Positions 24,265 through 34,041 are shown, counted from the stretch's first letter. The stretch: DNA of 64,000 nucleotides from JBBQWT01 sp038210375 (GCA_038210375.1 JBBQWT010000016.1:1-64000), one strand, 5' to 3'. Made by a program: numbers and translations. The notes: generated by a model from the letters alone, not told the origin.

Positions 24265-24792
24265 ATGCAAACTTTGACTAACGAACAAGCCGGGGTAAGT
24301 ACTGATAATTTCTTCGGATCTGTAGTGGGAGCGGAACCATTGCTGCAAGGTACCGGAGTCATGGTTTCCCGCTATGGACTCGTCGTGGTGTTGCTGCTGA
24401 TTGGAGTCTTGAAGTTCACTTCCGCGGAAGCAGCGGGCATCCGGCCATTAATTGCGAACAGCCCACTGATGTCCTGGATGTACCATTGGCTCAGCGTGCA
24501 AGCGGCTTCGAACTTGATCGGCACCATCGAGATCACGGTCGCCATCCTGCTGGCATTGCGCCCGATATTTCCCAGGGCGTCGTTCTTCGGCAGCCTGGGA
24601 GCCATCGCGACGTTTCTGTTGACGCTAAGCTTCTTGTTTTCCACTCCTGGCGCCATGCATTTTAGCCATGGCTTCCCGGTGCTGGGGAATGCGGGGCAAT
24701 TTTTGATCAAGGACTTAGTCTTGTTGGGAGCGTCCATCTGGACTGCCGCCGAAGCGTCCCGCGCGCTCGGTTTGCCCAGTGCGGCCGGGTAG
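24265..24792 (+). CDS. DUF417 (RclC/YkgB-like) membrane protein
   Basis: 175 aa. GLVVVLLLIGVLKFTSAEAAGIRPLIANSPLMSWMY is the diagnostic DUF417 start (helix, KFT-x-EA-x-GI-x-PL-x-NSPL). Four helices in total; the third carries IGTIEITVAILLALRPIF and the last NAGQFLIKDLVLLGASIW, both conserved in the family. E. coli RclC belongs to a reactive-chlorine response, but family members have mixed contexts and no biochemical role is proven. First codon 24265 or ATG at 24361. It overlaps the long frame upstream of 24156, which supports the shorter start there. Confidence 0.85.
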   Translation: MQTLTNEQAGVSTDNFFGSVVGAEPLLQGTGVMVSRYGLVVVLLLIGVLKFTSAEAAGIRPLIANSPLMSWMYHWLSVQAASNLIGTIEITVAILLALRPIFPRASFFGSLGAIATFLLTLSFLFSTPGAMHFSHGFPVLGNAGQFLIKDLVLLGASIWTAAEASRALGLPSAAG

Positions 24793-24822
24793 CGGACCCG
24801 TTTGCCTGTCTTGGCGTGCTTT

Positions 24823-26181
24823 TCAGAAATCCGCTGATTTGCCGCAGCCATCATTGGCTTGCGTGGGTTTAAACATTTCCCTGGTTACACGAGGGTTATG
24901 GGCGTAACGATCGTGCGCCTTGGTGGGACTTTCGAAAAGCCAGAACCAGTGGGTAGCGTTCTTCACGTTGCGATTGTGGACGCAGACCGATGACAGCGTG
25001 GGCACCTCCCAGGTGAGCAGATCGCTGGGATCGTTCCACGCGATGATTTGCGGCGGGGCGGCGTCTTTAAGTTTGGTTCCGGCGCTGAGCAAGTAGGCGG
25101 TGCGCAGCCGGCCCCAGTTTTCGAGGTGCGCAGTCATATCTCCACTGAGAGTGATGTCGAGGTCGGCCAGTTCCAGCAGGCGCAATTGATTCGCGAAGAA
25201 ATAGACCATCGATGTGTGGCTCAGGATGTCGGTGAAGGTTCCCTGATTTTGTTCCAACGCCGGGGGGTTAAGGCGGGCGGCTTGCACGTCGAGCGCGGAG
25301 AAAATCAAGTAGCTGCCCAGGCTGTGGGAAACGATGACAAACTCCTGCTCCGGGCTGAGCGCCACCGGGCCTCCCCGGGAACCGTTGAGAGTCACACGCG
25401 TCGATTTCAGGACCAACTGGCGAATTCCCGCGAGCAGATAAGGACGCAGCGGTCCCACCGCGATCATGGCGTCTGAAAATCCCCAGTCGAGGATGCTGTT
25501 CTTGAGAGCGCGATTGACCAGCGCCCCGCGTAGCGGCATGCGGTTGAGTCGCTGCACATCCTCAGGTTGAATCCACGCGTAGGACACAAACCTGCCGGGA
25601 GCGGCCTTGTCCACTTCAGATTTAGCGCAGAGATTCAGGCGTTTCGTGTTGGGACCGACCAGGCGCGCATCACTCTCGACGATCTGGCGGCACTTGAGGG
25701 CAAAGACCAGCGGCCACCAGTTAATTTCATCGACGTAAACCGTGGGTCCGCTCTTGCGGGTCAAATTCCAATGGTCAACATAAGGCGCGGAAGCGTTCCA
25801 CTCCGCGGGTGTGTTCTTGTCCCAGACCGGGTGGCCGAGATAGGCAAGGCCCGGGGGCGGGGCGTCGAGCGCGAATACCCCTTCGTCGGCATACTCGCGC
25901 GTATCCAGTTCGCCGGCCAGCGAATTGCAATTCCCCAAGTGCTCGCAGATGCTCTTGCGAAGCCCCCAGGAATCGAAGTCGCGAGGACCGTCAGACGACA
26001 TGCCATGTACATATAAAATGTGCAGCTGTTCTTGATAAGAGCGATCCAGTGAATCCGACAGCGATGAGCTGGGCTGGCTTGCTTTGCCGCGGGCCGCCCC
26101 CATCGCGATCGCAGTCACCGGAAGGAAGACCGCAATCAGTACTCCGGCACAAACCCTGCTCCAACTCAGAACTACGGTCAT
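24823..26181 (-). CDS. Exported or anchored alpha/beta-hydrolase-like protein
   Basis: 452 aa from ATG at 26181 (a TTG at 26205 would add eight). Hydrophobic segment near residues 10-28 (CAGVLIAVFLPVTAIAMG) serves as signal or anchor. After LHILYVHGMSSDGPRDFDSW (VHG 58-60, an oxyanion-hole pattern) comes VIVSHSLGSYLIFSALD with the nucleophile elbow Ser287 (SHSLG). These are alpha/beta hydrolase features, but the long middle region and the Cys-containing tail (SVCVHNRNVKN) match nothing I recognise. Could be a lipase/esterase or an inactive relative. Convergent with the DUF417 gene, 30 bp apart. Confidence 0.75.
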   Translation of the reverse strand: MTVVLSWSRVCAGVLIAVFLPVTAIAMGAARGKASQPSSSLSDSLDRSYQEQLHILYVHGMSSDGPRDFDSWGLRKSICEHLGNCNSLAGELDTREYADEGVFALDAPPPGLAYLGHPVWDKNTPAEWNASAPYVDHWNLTRKSGPTVYVDEINWWPLVFALKCRQIVESDARLVGPNTKRLNLCAKSEVDKAAPGRFVSYAWIQPEDVQRLNRMPLRGALVNRALKNSILDWGFSDAMIAVGPLRPYLLAGIRQLVLKSTRVTLNGSRGGPVALSPEQEFVIVSHSLGSYLIFSALDVQAARLNPPALEQNQGTFTDILSHTSMVYFFANQLRLLELADLDITLSGDMTAHLENWGRLRTAYLLSAGTKLKDAAPPQIIAWNDPSDLLTWEVPTLSSVCVHNRNVKNATHWFWLFESPTKAHDRYAHNPRVTREMFKPTQANDGCGKSADF

Positions 26182-26690
26182 GAATCTCAGGTGTGCTCTG
26201 CTCAAATTACATCCCTGGTAAAACCGCCTCAGAATAACATGGAGCGGCGCCGGCTTTTATGCCGGCAGCGTACATCGGAGTCTGTGGCGGAGCTAGATTA
26301 CCCTGGAAGGAGGGTAGATTTTTCGCTGGGAACAGGGGCATCCAAGCCGCTGAAAAACGGGCTATGAGACATAGGGCCTTCGGCCGGTGGCGCCGCATGA
26401 ATCATGATTGCGGCGTGAGCCGAACAGTACGAATCCATTTGGGGGAAGCAGCTCGACCAGCTCGCAGCGGATTATTGCTCATGAGGTTACGATGAACGGC
26501 CTAATCGTCGCTGTCCTCGATTCGATTGTCTTTAAAACCGCGCTGCCAGATCGCAAGTTGGAGGGCCCTTCTTTGTTCCTCGATATGAATAGCTACTATG
26601 TATAATGACGCCGATGTCCTTCCTGGAACAGAGATCGGACCCAGCAAATCGTTTGCGCTCGACTTGTAGCCGCCAATGGGGATTGTTGTC
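26182..26690. other. Intergenic region without supported gene
   Basis: About 510 bp. A GCCGGC-TTTTAT-GCCGGC hairpin lies near 26250-26267. A 37-codon frame at 26493 has a GAGG site five bases upstream but no resemblance to known proteins. TATAAT occurs near 26600. Nothing else recognisable. Confidence 0.35.
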
Positions 26691-27167
26691 ATGTTTGAGA
26701 GGTACTCACTTCGCGCCAGGCAATTGATATTTCTAGCGCGCTATGAGGCAGGGCGGCGTGGTGCTCAACAGATCGATATTGATGATTTTCTCTGGGCGTT
26801 TGTGCTTGAAGACCAGGGGCACGCTGTCGAGTTCCCTGAATTTGGACGGATGCACTCCCAAGACACGACTCATAAGCCATTTCTGAGCGGTGACCTTGCA
26901 GCTAAGCTGCAGGATCAAATCAAGCAGGTGCTCGCTCGCTCGACGCCGCCTCGCGCTACCAGCGATGATATGGCGATGTCTTCCGGGCTCAAGCGGGTTC
27001 TAGGCAACGCCGCTGAACTTGCAAAGAGCCTGGAACATAAAGTGATTCAACCCCTCCACATTCTTGCTGCCGCGGTGGGAGGAGACGCGGTTAGCCCTGG
27101 AGTTGAGGCGGTACGCGATTCCGGAGTTACTCAAGACGCCGTACTCCGGGCGATAGAGGAGGAGTGA
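26691..27167 (+). CDS. Stand-alone Clp N-domain protein
   Basis: 158 aa from ATG at 26691 (MFERYSLRARQLIFLARYEA), the classic start of ClpA/ClpC N-terminal repeats; an ATG at 26676 adds five residues. The second repeat is seen near SGLKRVLGNAAELAKSLEHKVIQPLHIL. No AAA+ ATPase module follows, so this is an orphan N-domain, probably an adaptor-like or decoy protein, or a truncated one. Function open. 200 bp of empty sequence separate it from the patatin gene on the same strand. Confidence 0.85.
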   Translation: MFERYSLRARQLIFLARYEAGRRGAQQIDIDDFLWAFVLEDQGHAVEFPEFGRMHSQDTTHKPFLSGDLAAKLQDQIKQVLARSTPPRATSDDMAMSSGLKRVLGNAAELAKSLEHKVIQPLHILAAAVGGDAVSPGVEAVRDSGVTQDAVLRAIEEE

Positions 27168-27366
27168 CTCCAACCTGGCGCCAGGAGTTGTGCAGGTGGA
27201 TGGGTATTCTCGCCGCAGTTAAACTTGATTGCCGTTCGAGAAATCACGTGCCGCAAACTTGACTTCTCGCCGCGCGGCAAGACCCTCGCTTGCTCAGCAG
27301 ATGCTTCGTTGAACTGAAATTTTGCCGTCGCCATAACCGCGCTACGCAATATCCCCCTTCATTACC

Positions 27367-28101
27367 ATGCAGCCAAAAACCACACGTCGCGTCGGCCTCG
27401 CTTTAAGTGGCGGATCGTTTCGGGGGATGGCCCATATCGGAGTGCTCAGAGTTCTGGCGCGGCAGCATTTGACCCCAGACATAATAGCGGGCACGAGTAT
27501 AGGAAGCTTGATCGGCGCTCTCTACGCTTCCGGCAAAGATGCCGATGCGATTCAAGCTTTGGCGGAGGAAGTTTTCTGGCCCAACCTCCTGTTGCCGGGA
27601 CGGCTTCTGGCTTTTTGCCGGAAGTATCTCCCCCGGGAATTTTATGACCTGCAGATTCCCTTACATGTAGTTGTGACTGCGATGCCGGCGAGACATTCGG
27701 TTGTGCTGGAATCCGGCGACCTCGCCAGTGCAATTGAAGCGAGCTGTGCCATGCCATGGTTGAGACGCACGGTTTTGATAGGTTCAGAGTTGTACATGGA
27801 TGGAGGGATGACTTGCATTCTGCCTTCGCAAGTATGTCGCGCGCGGGAATGTCGCACAGTAATAGGTTCCGATGTGTGGCTGCGTGGTTCGCTGGGACGG
27901 AGGTTCCGAGTAACTATGAGAGGAGGTTTCGCAAATGCAATCTACACACGGCAGTACATCGACTCGGCCAGTGGATGCGATGTCCTGATTCAGCCTGCTA
28001 TTCCGCTATTAGGTATGTTCCCAACTCGCCGGGGGAAGAGACTCATCGTTAAGAGTGGTGAACTGGCTGCGAGGGCAGCTCTCTCGAACTTCACAGGATA
28101 A
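27367..28101 (+). CDS. Patatin-like phospholipase
   Basis: 244 aa. GLALSGGSFRGMAHIGVLRVL is the glycine-rich oxyanion loop, IIAGTSIGSLIGALYASG carries the nucleophile Ser44 (GTSIG) and LYMDGGMT the catalytic Asp145 (DGG). All core patatin motifs are intact, so a serine-dependent acyl hydrolase on phospholipids or other lipids is expected. No signal peptide. At 244 aa it is a compact, bacterial-type member. No specific partner recognisable nearby. Confidence 0.92.
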   Translation: MQPKTTRRVGLALSGGSFRGMAHIGVLRVLARQHLTPDIIAGTSIGSLIGALYASGKDADAIQALAEEVFWPNLLLPGRLLAFCRKYLPREFYDLQIPLHVVVTAMPARHSVVLESGDLASAIEASCAMPWLRRTVLIGSELYMDGGMTCILPSQVCRARECRTVIGSDVWLRGSLGRRFRVTMRGGFANAIYTRQYIDSASGCDVLIQPAIPLLGMFPTRRGKRLIVKSGELAARAALSNFTG

Positions 28102-28275
28102 TGACAGTGGGCGATGTCCGAACCAGGTCATCGCCGGATTTGATCAAATCAACAACTCATCCCATTTGTCGCAGGCTTATTTCCAGCCCGTTGCCAGTGG
28201 CTCGCTCCGGTCGGGAATATAACCACTATCGGTCGAAATTGGGGTTGAATCGCCGTACCTGGTGTCTAATGACCT

Positions 28276-29445
28276 ATGCTTCGGCGCTGGGTACTGGCTT
28301 CGCTGTTTTTATGGTCCGCCATCGGCGCGGCCCAGGTGGCTGGAAAGTTCTATCTCGAAAAGCAGACCTATTCACCGGGGGAGCCGGTGTTCCTGTATTT
28401 CGAAGTAACGAACAACGCCTCGGTTGATCAATTTATTCCCCAAACCGACCCCAACTCATTCTGCGCCGGATTCGCGATTCGGGTTCTGCCTGATGCGCGT
28501 ACTGGCTACGGGTGCGATCCCCAAGGTGGTTTTGCTAGCAGCTGTCTCTCATCCCCCGTACTACTCCCGACCGGCAAGAGCCGGATTGAGCGCGTTCTGC
28601 TGAACTACGACCACCCCATCGATGCAGCGGGTGAATACGACATCGAGGCTTTCCGGAGTCTGCCATACTCCGAAACACAGGGTCCCTATTTCCCCTCGAC
28701 AACCGCGACTCTTGAGGTTCGGAAAGGGCTGCATTTCCGGGTCGACGAAAATAGTTCTTTCGACCCAGCCGGATTAAAGAGTTTCGTTGGTCAGCTTCAC
28801 TCCGAAGATCGAGCAGAACGGCTCGAGGCGGCTCGCACCCTGGCCTCGGTTGCACCTTCCTCTTTGGAAACGACGCTTCTTGGCTTCTCAGAGAACGAAG
28901 AATTCAAATCTTTTGCGCCGCTGGCGTTGCATAAGCTGAACACGAAGCGCAGCATGGCCGCGTTGGCCGGTTTGCTGGTTAAAGAGCCTGCAGGAAACGA
29001 GCAGGAGCAGGCCGCGAGATTCCTCGCCCGAAGCGGTAATCCTGAGTGGACGCCGCTGCTTCTGGAGCTCGCTCGCAAGAAGCCACAATTCTGGAGTTAT
29101 GTCGCCTACGCCGCCCAGAGCGCCGGAGAAAAATCGCTGCCGCTGCTTGTGGAGCTGCTGCAGAGCCCCGACACCGTGGAGAACGCGGTTTCCGGGCTAG
29201 GAAGCACAGGAACTCGCACTGCAGTCCCCATCCTGCTTACATTGCTGAGAAATCCCGATCATGCGATAGCGAGCCGGGCGCTGAGCAGCTTGACCCAGCT
29301 GACCCACAGGAATGGGCCCGGCCAATGGGGGCCTGACGCTCCGCAATCCCAGTATGACCGCTGGGCTTCGTGGTGGTCGCAGTCGCAGAGCACGGCGCGA
29401 ATCTATAAAGCAAGCGAATGCGGAGACTATACCGCGCTACCGTGA
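28276..29445 (+). CDS. Exported HEAT-repeat protein
   Basis: 389 aa. Signal peptide MLRRWVLASLFLWSAIGAAQ. The first 150 residues are beta-rich (YSPGEPVFLYFEVTNNASVD, an Ig-like or DUF-type domain with four Cys: FCAGF, YGCDP, SSCLSS). The second half has alpha-solenoid HEAT repeats (RLEAARTLASV, SMAALAGLLVKEP, SLPLLVELLQSPDTVENAVSG, AVPILLTLLRNPDHAIASRALS). Probably a periplasmic scaffold or binding protein; partner unknown. No operon. Confidence 0.8.
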   Translation: MLRRWVLASLFLWSAIGAAQVAGKFYLEKQTYSPGEPVFLYFEVTNNASVDQFIPQTDPNSFCAGFAIRVLPDARTGYGCDPQGGFASSCLSSPVLLPTGKSRIERVLLNYDHPIDAAGEYDIEAFRSLPYSETQGPYFPSTTATLEVRKGLHFRVDENSSFDPAGLKSFVGQLHSEDRAERLEAARTLASVAPSSLETTLLGFSENEEFKSFAPLALHKLNTKRSMAALAGLLVKEPAGNEQEQAARFLARSGNPEWTPLLLELARKKPQFWSYVAYAAQSAGEKSLPLLVELLQSPDTVENAVSGLGSTGTRTAVPILLTLLRNPDHAIASRALSSLTQLTHRNGPGQWGPDAPQSQYDRWASWWSQSQSTARIYKASECGDYTALP

Positions 29446-29551
29446 GTGAGCCAGCCGACACAACAGAAAACCGTTTCCGATGACTTGCAGCTGTTTACTC
29501 GTTTTGGCGGGACACATTTTGTTAGCGCAAACCGATTCCGCGCACCAAATA

Positions 29552-29579
29552 AAAAAAGCCCCGGCTTTCGCCGGGCTTC
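29552..29579 (-). terminator. Intrinsic terminator of the SDR gene
   Basis: Read leftwards: AAGCCCGGC, loop GAAA, GCCGGGGCTT, then seven T (plus-strand A run 29551-29557). The stem has one bulged base. It lies 49 bp after the stop of the SDR gene at 29628. Confidence 0.85.
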
Positions 29580-29627
29580 ATGGTAAGGACGAGCTACTGA
29601 CAGGTGCCGGGTTTGAAGTGGCTGAGC

Positions 29628-30404
29628 CTAGGTGGAGGAATACCCTCCGTCGATCAGGTACACACCTCCATTGCAGTATGAGGATTCCTCGCTGGCCAGG
29701 AACAGTGCGAGGTGAGCGACCTCTTCATTGGTTCCGTAACGCTTCATTGCAATCTGCTCGGTGAAGGCGGCGCGAAAGGCCTGGGGGTCTGCCGGCGACA
29801 TCTGGGATTCGAGCGAATCGATCATGCGGTTGTCGATCGGTCCGGGGGCAATTGCGTTGACCCGGATGCGCGACCCACCCAGTTCCATAGCCGCTGACTT
29901 TACCAGGCCACACACCGCGTGTTTGGTGGCAACATAAGGGGCCATGCCGGGGAATCCATTCACGCCCGCGATCGACGCCAGGGCAATCATGGAGCCGCCG
30001 CCGCGCTGCTTCATGGGTTCAACGCAGTGCTTCATTCCCAGCCACACTCCTAAGACGTTGATGCGCAGGAGTTGCTCGAACTCCTGCATGGTGATGGCTT
30101 CGATGGGTTTGACCGAGCCTTCGCTGCCGGCGTTGGCCAGCAGGATGTCCACGCCGCCAAACGCTTTGACCGTGGCTGCGACGGCCGCGGCGGTAGCAGC
30201 TTCGTCAGCCGCATCCGCAACCGAACATGCGATACGCTTGTCATCCGCCAGGCGGTCGCGCGTGTCCTGCAGTTTAGCGGCGGAGCGGCCCACCAGCATG
30301 ACATTTGAGCCTTGCTGCAAAAATAGTTTGGCGGTGGCTTCTCCGATTCCTCCGGTAGCCCCGGTGATGATCGCCGTCTTCCCCTGCAACCTCGAACTGG
30401 ACAT
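29628..30404 (-). CDS. Short-chain dehydrogenase/reductase
   Basis: 258 aa from ATG at 30404, with GGGGAGAG about seven bases upstream. Classical SDR: cofactor motif TGATGGIG in KTAIITGATGGIGEATA, LLANAGSEG (NNAG position), catalytic Ser in ALASIAGVNG and Tyr-x3-Lys in APYVATKHA, then RVNAIAPGPID. C-terminal YCNGGVYLIDGGYSST is typical. Expected NAD(P)(H)-dependent oxidoreductase on an unknown alcohol or ketone. Stands alone, with its own terminator. Confidence 0.93.
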   Translation of the reverse strand: MSSSRLQGKTAIITGATGGIGEATAKLFLQQGSNVMLVGRSAAKLQDTRDRLADDKRIACSVADAADEAATAAAVAATVKAFGGVDILLANAGSEGSVKPIEAITMQEFEQLLRINVLGVWLGMKHCVEPMKQRGGGSMIALASIAGVNGFPGMAPYVATKHAVCGLVKSAAMELGGSRIRVNAIAPGPIDNRMIDSLESQMSPADPQAFRAAFTEQIAMKRYGTNEEVAHLALFLASEESSYCNGGVYLIDGGYSST

Positions 30405-30685
30405 CTGATTTCTCTCCCCGGGGCGGCAGAACTGCCGCCGCCCCAATTCTCAAGTCACGAACTTTTGATTGGATTTAAATGCGGACCCAAAGATACATTG
30501 CAGTCGCTCGGTCTCACAAATGTCTGGGCCGGTACGCCGATCTGCCGCTCCCCAGGCTTGCCTACCGAAACCTGCGGCGGTTTGACCTTGGCGGCTGGCT
30601 TGTGTAATCTCGCGCTCTAAGCCCGGCCGCGCGGCGCCGTTTTGGTGGCGGGCGGCTCTGCATTCCCTGTCATTCGAGGATTATC

Positions 30686-31630
30686 GTGCGCAGACTTCTG
30701 CTGTTTCCGCTGCTCCTGCTGGTTACTTCAATCTCCGTGACGCAAAACGGCTCTGCCTCATTTGCCGTCGATCTGACCCGTTTCGACGTGCATCCGAACA
30801 TCGTCTATCACACCGCGAATGGCCACGAGAACAAACTGGATGTCTACCAGCCGGTGGACCGGCCGCAGCCCACCCCGGTGGTTGTGGTGATCCATGGCGG
30901 TGGCTGGATCGAGGGGACGAAGGAGGAGCGCGTTCTCGAAATGATGCCCTATTTGCAGATGGGCTTCGCCGCGGTGAACGTCGAATACCGGCTGGGCCGC
31001 GTCTCGCTGGCTCCAGCCGCGGTGGAGGATTGCAGGTGTGCCCTGCATTGGGTCTTCGTGAATGCCAAGAAATTCAACTTCGATCCAAAGCGCGTCGTCG
31101 TGGAGGGCGGGTCGGCGGGAGGCCATCTTGCGCTCACCACCGGTATGCTCACTGCCGCTGCGGGATTTGATCGCGAGTGCCGCACGCCGCAGGACGACTT
31201 TTGGAAGGCGAATCCGGGCACCGACAGCGACCCTCGGCCGGCTGCCATCGTCAACTGGTTCGGTATCTCCGATGTTGCGGACGAACTGCATGGAGCGAAC
31301 GCCAAGGGATATGCGGTCGTCTGGTTTGGCGGCCAGCCCAACGCCGATGAACTGGCGAAGCGCGTGTCGCCCGTCAATTACGTGAACCCCGGCAATCCCC
31401 CGATCATCACCATACACGGCGACAAGGACGAACTGGTTCCCTACTCGCAATCAGTGCGCCTGCACAAAGCACTGGATGCCGCAAAAGTACCCAACCAGCT
31501 CTACACCGTTGCCGGCGGAAATCATGGCGGGTTCTCTGCCGGCGAGACCCAGAAGATATGGGCGGCTATCCGGCAGTTTCTGGAGCAGAATGTGAAGGGC
31601 CTGAGCGCAGCCCCGGTGGAACACCCTTGA
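30686..31630 (+). CDS. Exported alpha/beta hydrolase (BD-FAE/HSL-like esterase)
   Basis: 314 aa, GTG start at 30686 with CGAGGA six bases before. Signal peptide MRRLLLFPLLLLVTSISVTQ. The oxyanion motif HGGGW (VVVIHGGGWIEGTKEE), nucleophile elbow GGSAGGHLAL, catalytic Asp in HGDKDELVPY and His in GGNHGGF are all present, as in hormone-sensitive-lipase/BD-FAE-like esterases. Likely an exported carboxylesterase acting on plant-derived or other short-chain esters. Divergent from the SDR gene. Confidence 0.92.
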   Translation: MRRLLLFPLLLLVTSISVTQNGSASFAVDLTRFDVHPNIVYHTANGHENKLDVYQPVDRPQPTPVVVVIHGGGWIEGTKEERVLEMMPYLQMGFAAVNVEYRLGRVSLAPAAVEDCRCALHWVFVNAKKFNFDPKRVVVEGGSAGGHLALTTGMLTAAAGFDRECRTPQDDFWKANPGTDSDPRPAAIVNWFGISDVADELHGANAKGYAVVWFGGQPNADELAKRVSPVNYVNPGNPPIITIHGDKDELVPYSQSVRLHKALDAAKVPNQLYTVAGGNHGGFSAGETQKIWAAIRQFLEQNVKGLSAAPVEHP

Positions 31631-31769
31631 ATCTCAATGCCACGCTGACCGGCCTGCACTTTACGTAAACCTTTCCAGAGCCGGACTATTGGCAGGCGCG
31701 CAGCAAACCGTCATGCCACTGTCACATTGACCGGATGGCGTTTAATCCTTACCATTGCCTTCCGCAGAC

Positions 31770-33989
31770 ATGATCGGTCAAACCATCTCGCACTACAAGG
31801 TTCTCGGCAAGCTGGGTAGCGGCGGTATGGGAGTGGTCTATGAGGCGGAGGATTCCCGCCTGGGCCGCAACGTGGCGCTCAAGTTTCTGCCGCCGGAAAT
31901 GGCGCAGGACGCCCAGTCCCTGGAACGCTTCCAGCGCGAGGCCCGCTCTGCTTCTGCTCTGAACCATCCGAATATCTGCACCGTCCATGCCATCGAACAG
32001 TACGAACGGCAGCACTTCATCGTCATGGAGCTGCTCGAAGGCCAGACCCTGACCGAGATGATCGGCCAGCATTCGGTGGAGATGGAAAAATTACTGACCG
32101 TCGCCATCCAGATTGCCGACGCCCTCGAGTCGGCCCACGCCAAAGGCATTGTGCACCGCGACATTAAGCCCGCCAACATTTTTGTAACTAACCGCGGGCA
32201 GGTGAAGGTCCTGGATTTTGGCCTGGCCAAGGTCGAAGGCTTGCGGCGCACCGGCGCCGGCAACGGCGCGCACTCTGCGCAGGAGACGCAAGGCGATGCC
32301 AATGACCTCACCTCGCCCGGCACCACGCTGGGGACCGTGGCTTACATGTCTCCGGAACAAGCCCGCGGGCAACTGGTGGACGCGCGCACTGATCTTTTTT
32401 CCCTGGGCACCGTGTTGTACCAGATGGCGACCGGAGTTCTGCCCTTCCAGGGCGACACTTCGGCGGTGATTTATGAGGCCATCCTGAATCGCGACCCTAC
32501 GCCAGTGACCCAGGCGAATGCGGTGCTGCCCCCTGATTTCCGGCGGATTATCGACAAGTCGCTGGAAAAAGACCGCAACCTTCGCTACCAGAACGCTACC
32601 GACGTGAAGACCGACTTGAGCAGACTGAAGCGGGACATTGAATCGGGCCGGAAACGCACCGCCGAAGCCGGCGAAACGCGCGGAGTGACCAAGGCCAGCG
32701 AGAAATCCATTGCCGTGCTTTATTTCGAGAACCTGAGCGGAGTGAAAGAAGATGAGTACTTCCGCGACGGCATCACCGAAGACATCATCACCGAACTTTC
32801 CAAGATCAAAGGGGTAAGCATCTTTTCCCGCCCCACCGTGCTGGCCTACCGCGACAAGCAGGTGACGCCGGCGCAGATCGGGCAGCAGCTCAAGGCGGCC
32901 TACGTGCTGGCGGGTAGTCTGCGGCGCTCCGGAAATCGCTTGCGCATTAACGCGCAGCTGGTGGACACCCAAACCGATTTCCCCCTGTGGTCGGAGCGCT
33001 ACGATCGGGAGATGAAGGACGTGTTCGAGGTGCAGGACGAGATTGCGCGCAAGATCGCCGAGGCGTTGCGCATCACCCTTTCGCCGCAAGAGCAGGCAGA
33101 GCTGGCCGCCAAGCCCACCGAAAATCTGCAGGCTTATGACCTTTACCTGCGGGGGAAGAACTACGCGCGGCGCATGACCAGGCAGGACCTGGAGTTTGCC
33201 TTGCAGATGCTGGAGAATGCGGTGTCGCTCGATCCTGATTTCGCGCTGGCGCATGCCGCCATCGCCAATGTGTGCGCCCAAACCCATTACAACTACGGAC
33301 GCGATCCCATCTGGCTGCAACGCGCCGAGGCGGCTTCGCAACGGGCGGTGGGCCTGCAACCGCAATTGCCCGAGGTGCTGGTGGCGCAAGCCTGGATCCT
33401 GTATGCCGCCAAAAATTACGAAGACGCGATCCAATGCTTGCGCAAAGCCATTGACCGTAAGCCTGATTGCGAGGGCGGCTACTATTTGCTCTGCCGCGCT
33501 CTATTCGCCGCGGGGCGTTATCAGGAACTGGTAGCGGTAGCGGATGCGGCGTTAGAGGCCAGTGGGGAAGATTACAACTGCTACATACCGATCAACAACG
33601 CTCTGGGCGCGCTGGGCAAGGAAGAAGCGCTGCGCAATACCCGTCTTCGGCAGGCGGCTGCGCTGGAGAACCATCTCAAGAAAGTGCCGGAAGATGCGCG
33701 CGCGCGAATCCTTCTGGCCGGTGGTTACGCGCAGATGGATCGCCCGGAAGACGCCCTCCGCGAGGCCTCCTTCGCAGTCGCGCTTCGCTCCAACGAGGCC
33801 ACGGTTCTCTACAACGCAGCCTGCGTTTTCTGCCTGCTGAAGCGCAAACAGGAAGCCCTCGATGCGCTCAGGAAAGCCTGGGATGCAGGATTTCAAGACG
33901 CCAACTGGGCCCGCCGCGATCCCGACCTCGCGGTGTTAAAAGGGGAGCCGGAGTTCGAGAAGCTCTACCCGCCGGATGGCACAGGGTAG
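31770..33989 (+). CDS. Ser/Thr kinase with TolB-like and TPR domains
   Basis: 739 aa from ATG at 31770 (MIGQTISHYKVLGKLGSGGM), the family start; a TTG at 31755 is less likely. Kinase domain residues about 8-290 with glycine loop GSGGMGVV, HRDIKPAN, DFG and MSPEQ. After a basic linker comes a TolB/FlgO N-terminal-like domain (KSIAVLYFENLSGVKEDEYF, FSRPTVLAYRDKQVTPAQIG, YVLAGSLRRSGNRLRINAQL), followed by TPR repeats up to the C-terminus (ARILLAGGYAQMDRPEDALR). No transmembrane helix is obvious, so it is probably cytosolic. Substrate unknown. Confidence 0.93.
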   Translation: MIGQTISHYKVLGKLGSGGMGVVYEAEDSRLGRNVALKFLPPEMAQDAQSLERFQREARSASALNHPNICTVHAIEQYERQHFIVMELLEGQTLTEMIGQHSVEMEKLLTVAIQIADALESAHAKGIVHRDIKPANIFVTNRGQVKVLDFGLAKVEGLRRTGAGNGAHSAQETQGDANDLTSPGTTLGTVAYMSPEQARGQLVDARTDLFSLGTVLYQMATGVLPFQGDTSAVIYEAILNRDPTPVTQANAVLPPDFRRIIDKSLEKDRNLRYQNATDVKTDLSRLKRDIESGRKRTAEAGETRGVTKASEKSIAVLYFENLSGVKEDEYFRDGITEDIITELSKIKGVSIFSRPTVLAYRDKQVTPAQIGQQLKAAYVLAGSLRRSGNRLRINAQLVDTQTDFPLWSERYDREMKDVFEVQDEIARKIAEALRITLSPQEQAELAAKPTENLQAYDLYLRGKNYARRMTRQDLEFALQMLENAVSLDPDFALAHAAIANVCAQTHYNYGRDPIWLQRAEAASQRAVGLQPQLPEVLVAQAWILYAAKNYEDAIQCLRKAIDRKPDCEGGYYLLCRALFAAGRYQELVAVADAALEASGEDYNCYIPINNALGALGKEEALRNTRLRQAAALENHLKKVPEDARARILLAGGYAQMDRPEDALREASFAVALRSNEATVLYNAACVFCLLKRKQEALDALRKAWDAGFQDANWARRDPDLAVLKGEPEFEKLYPPDGTG

Positions 33990-34041
33990 AATTCGGTGGG
34001 TCGCAGCGTAACTGCTGATCTGCGCCCCTGATTTAACAAGA

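Noticed and set aside
26493..26606. 37-codon frame with GAGG site
   Set aside because: No similarity and no coupling to another gene; kept only as a note in the intergenic entry.
26691..28101. Antiviral defence system (Clp N-domain plus patatin)
   Set aside because: No nucleotide cyclase, sensor or other defence gene is present and the genes are 200 bp apart; noted only as a lead.
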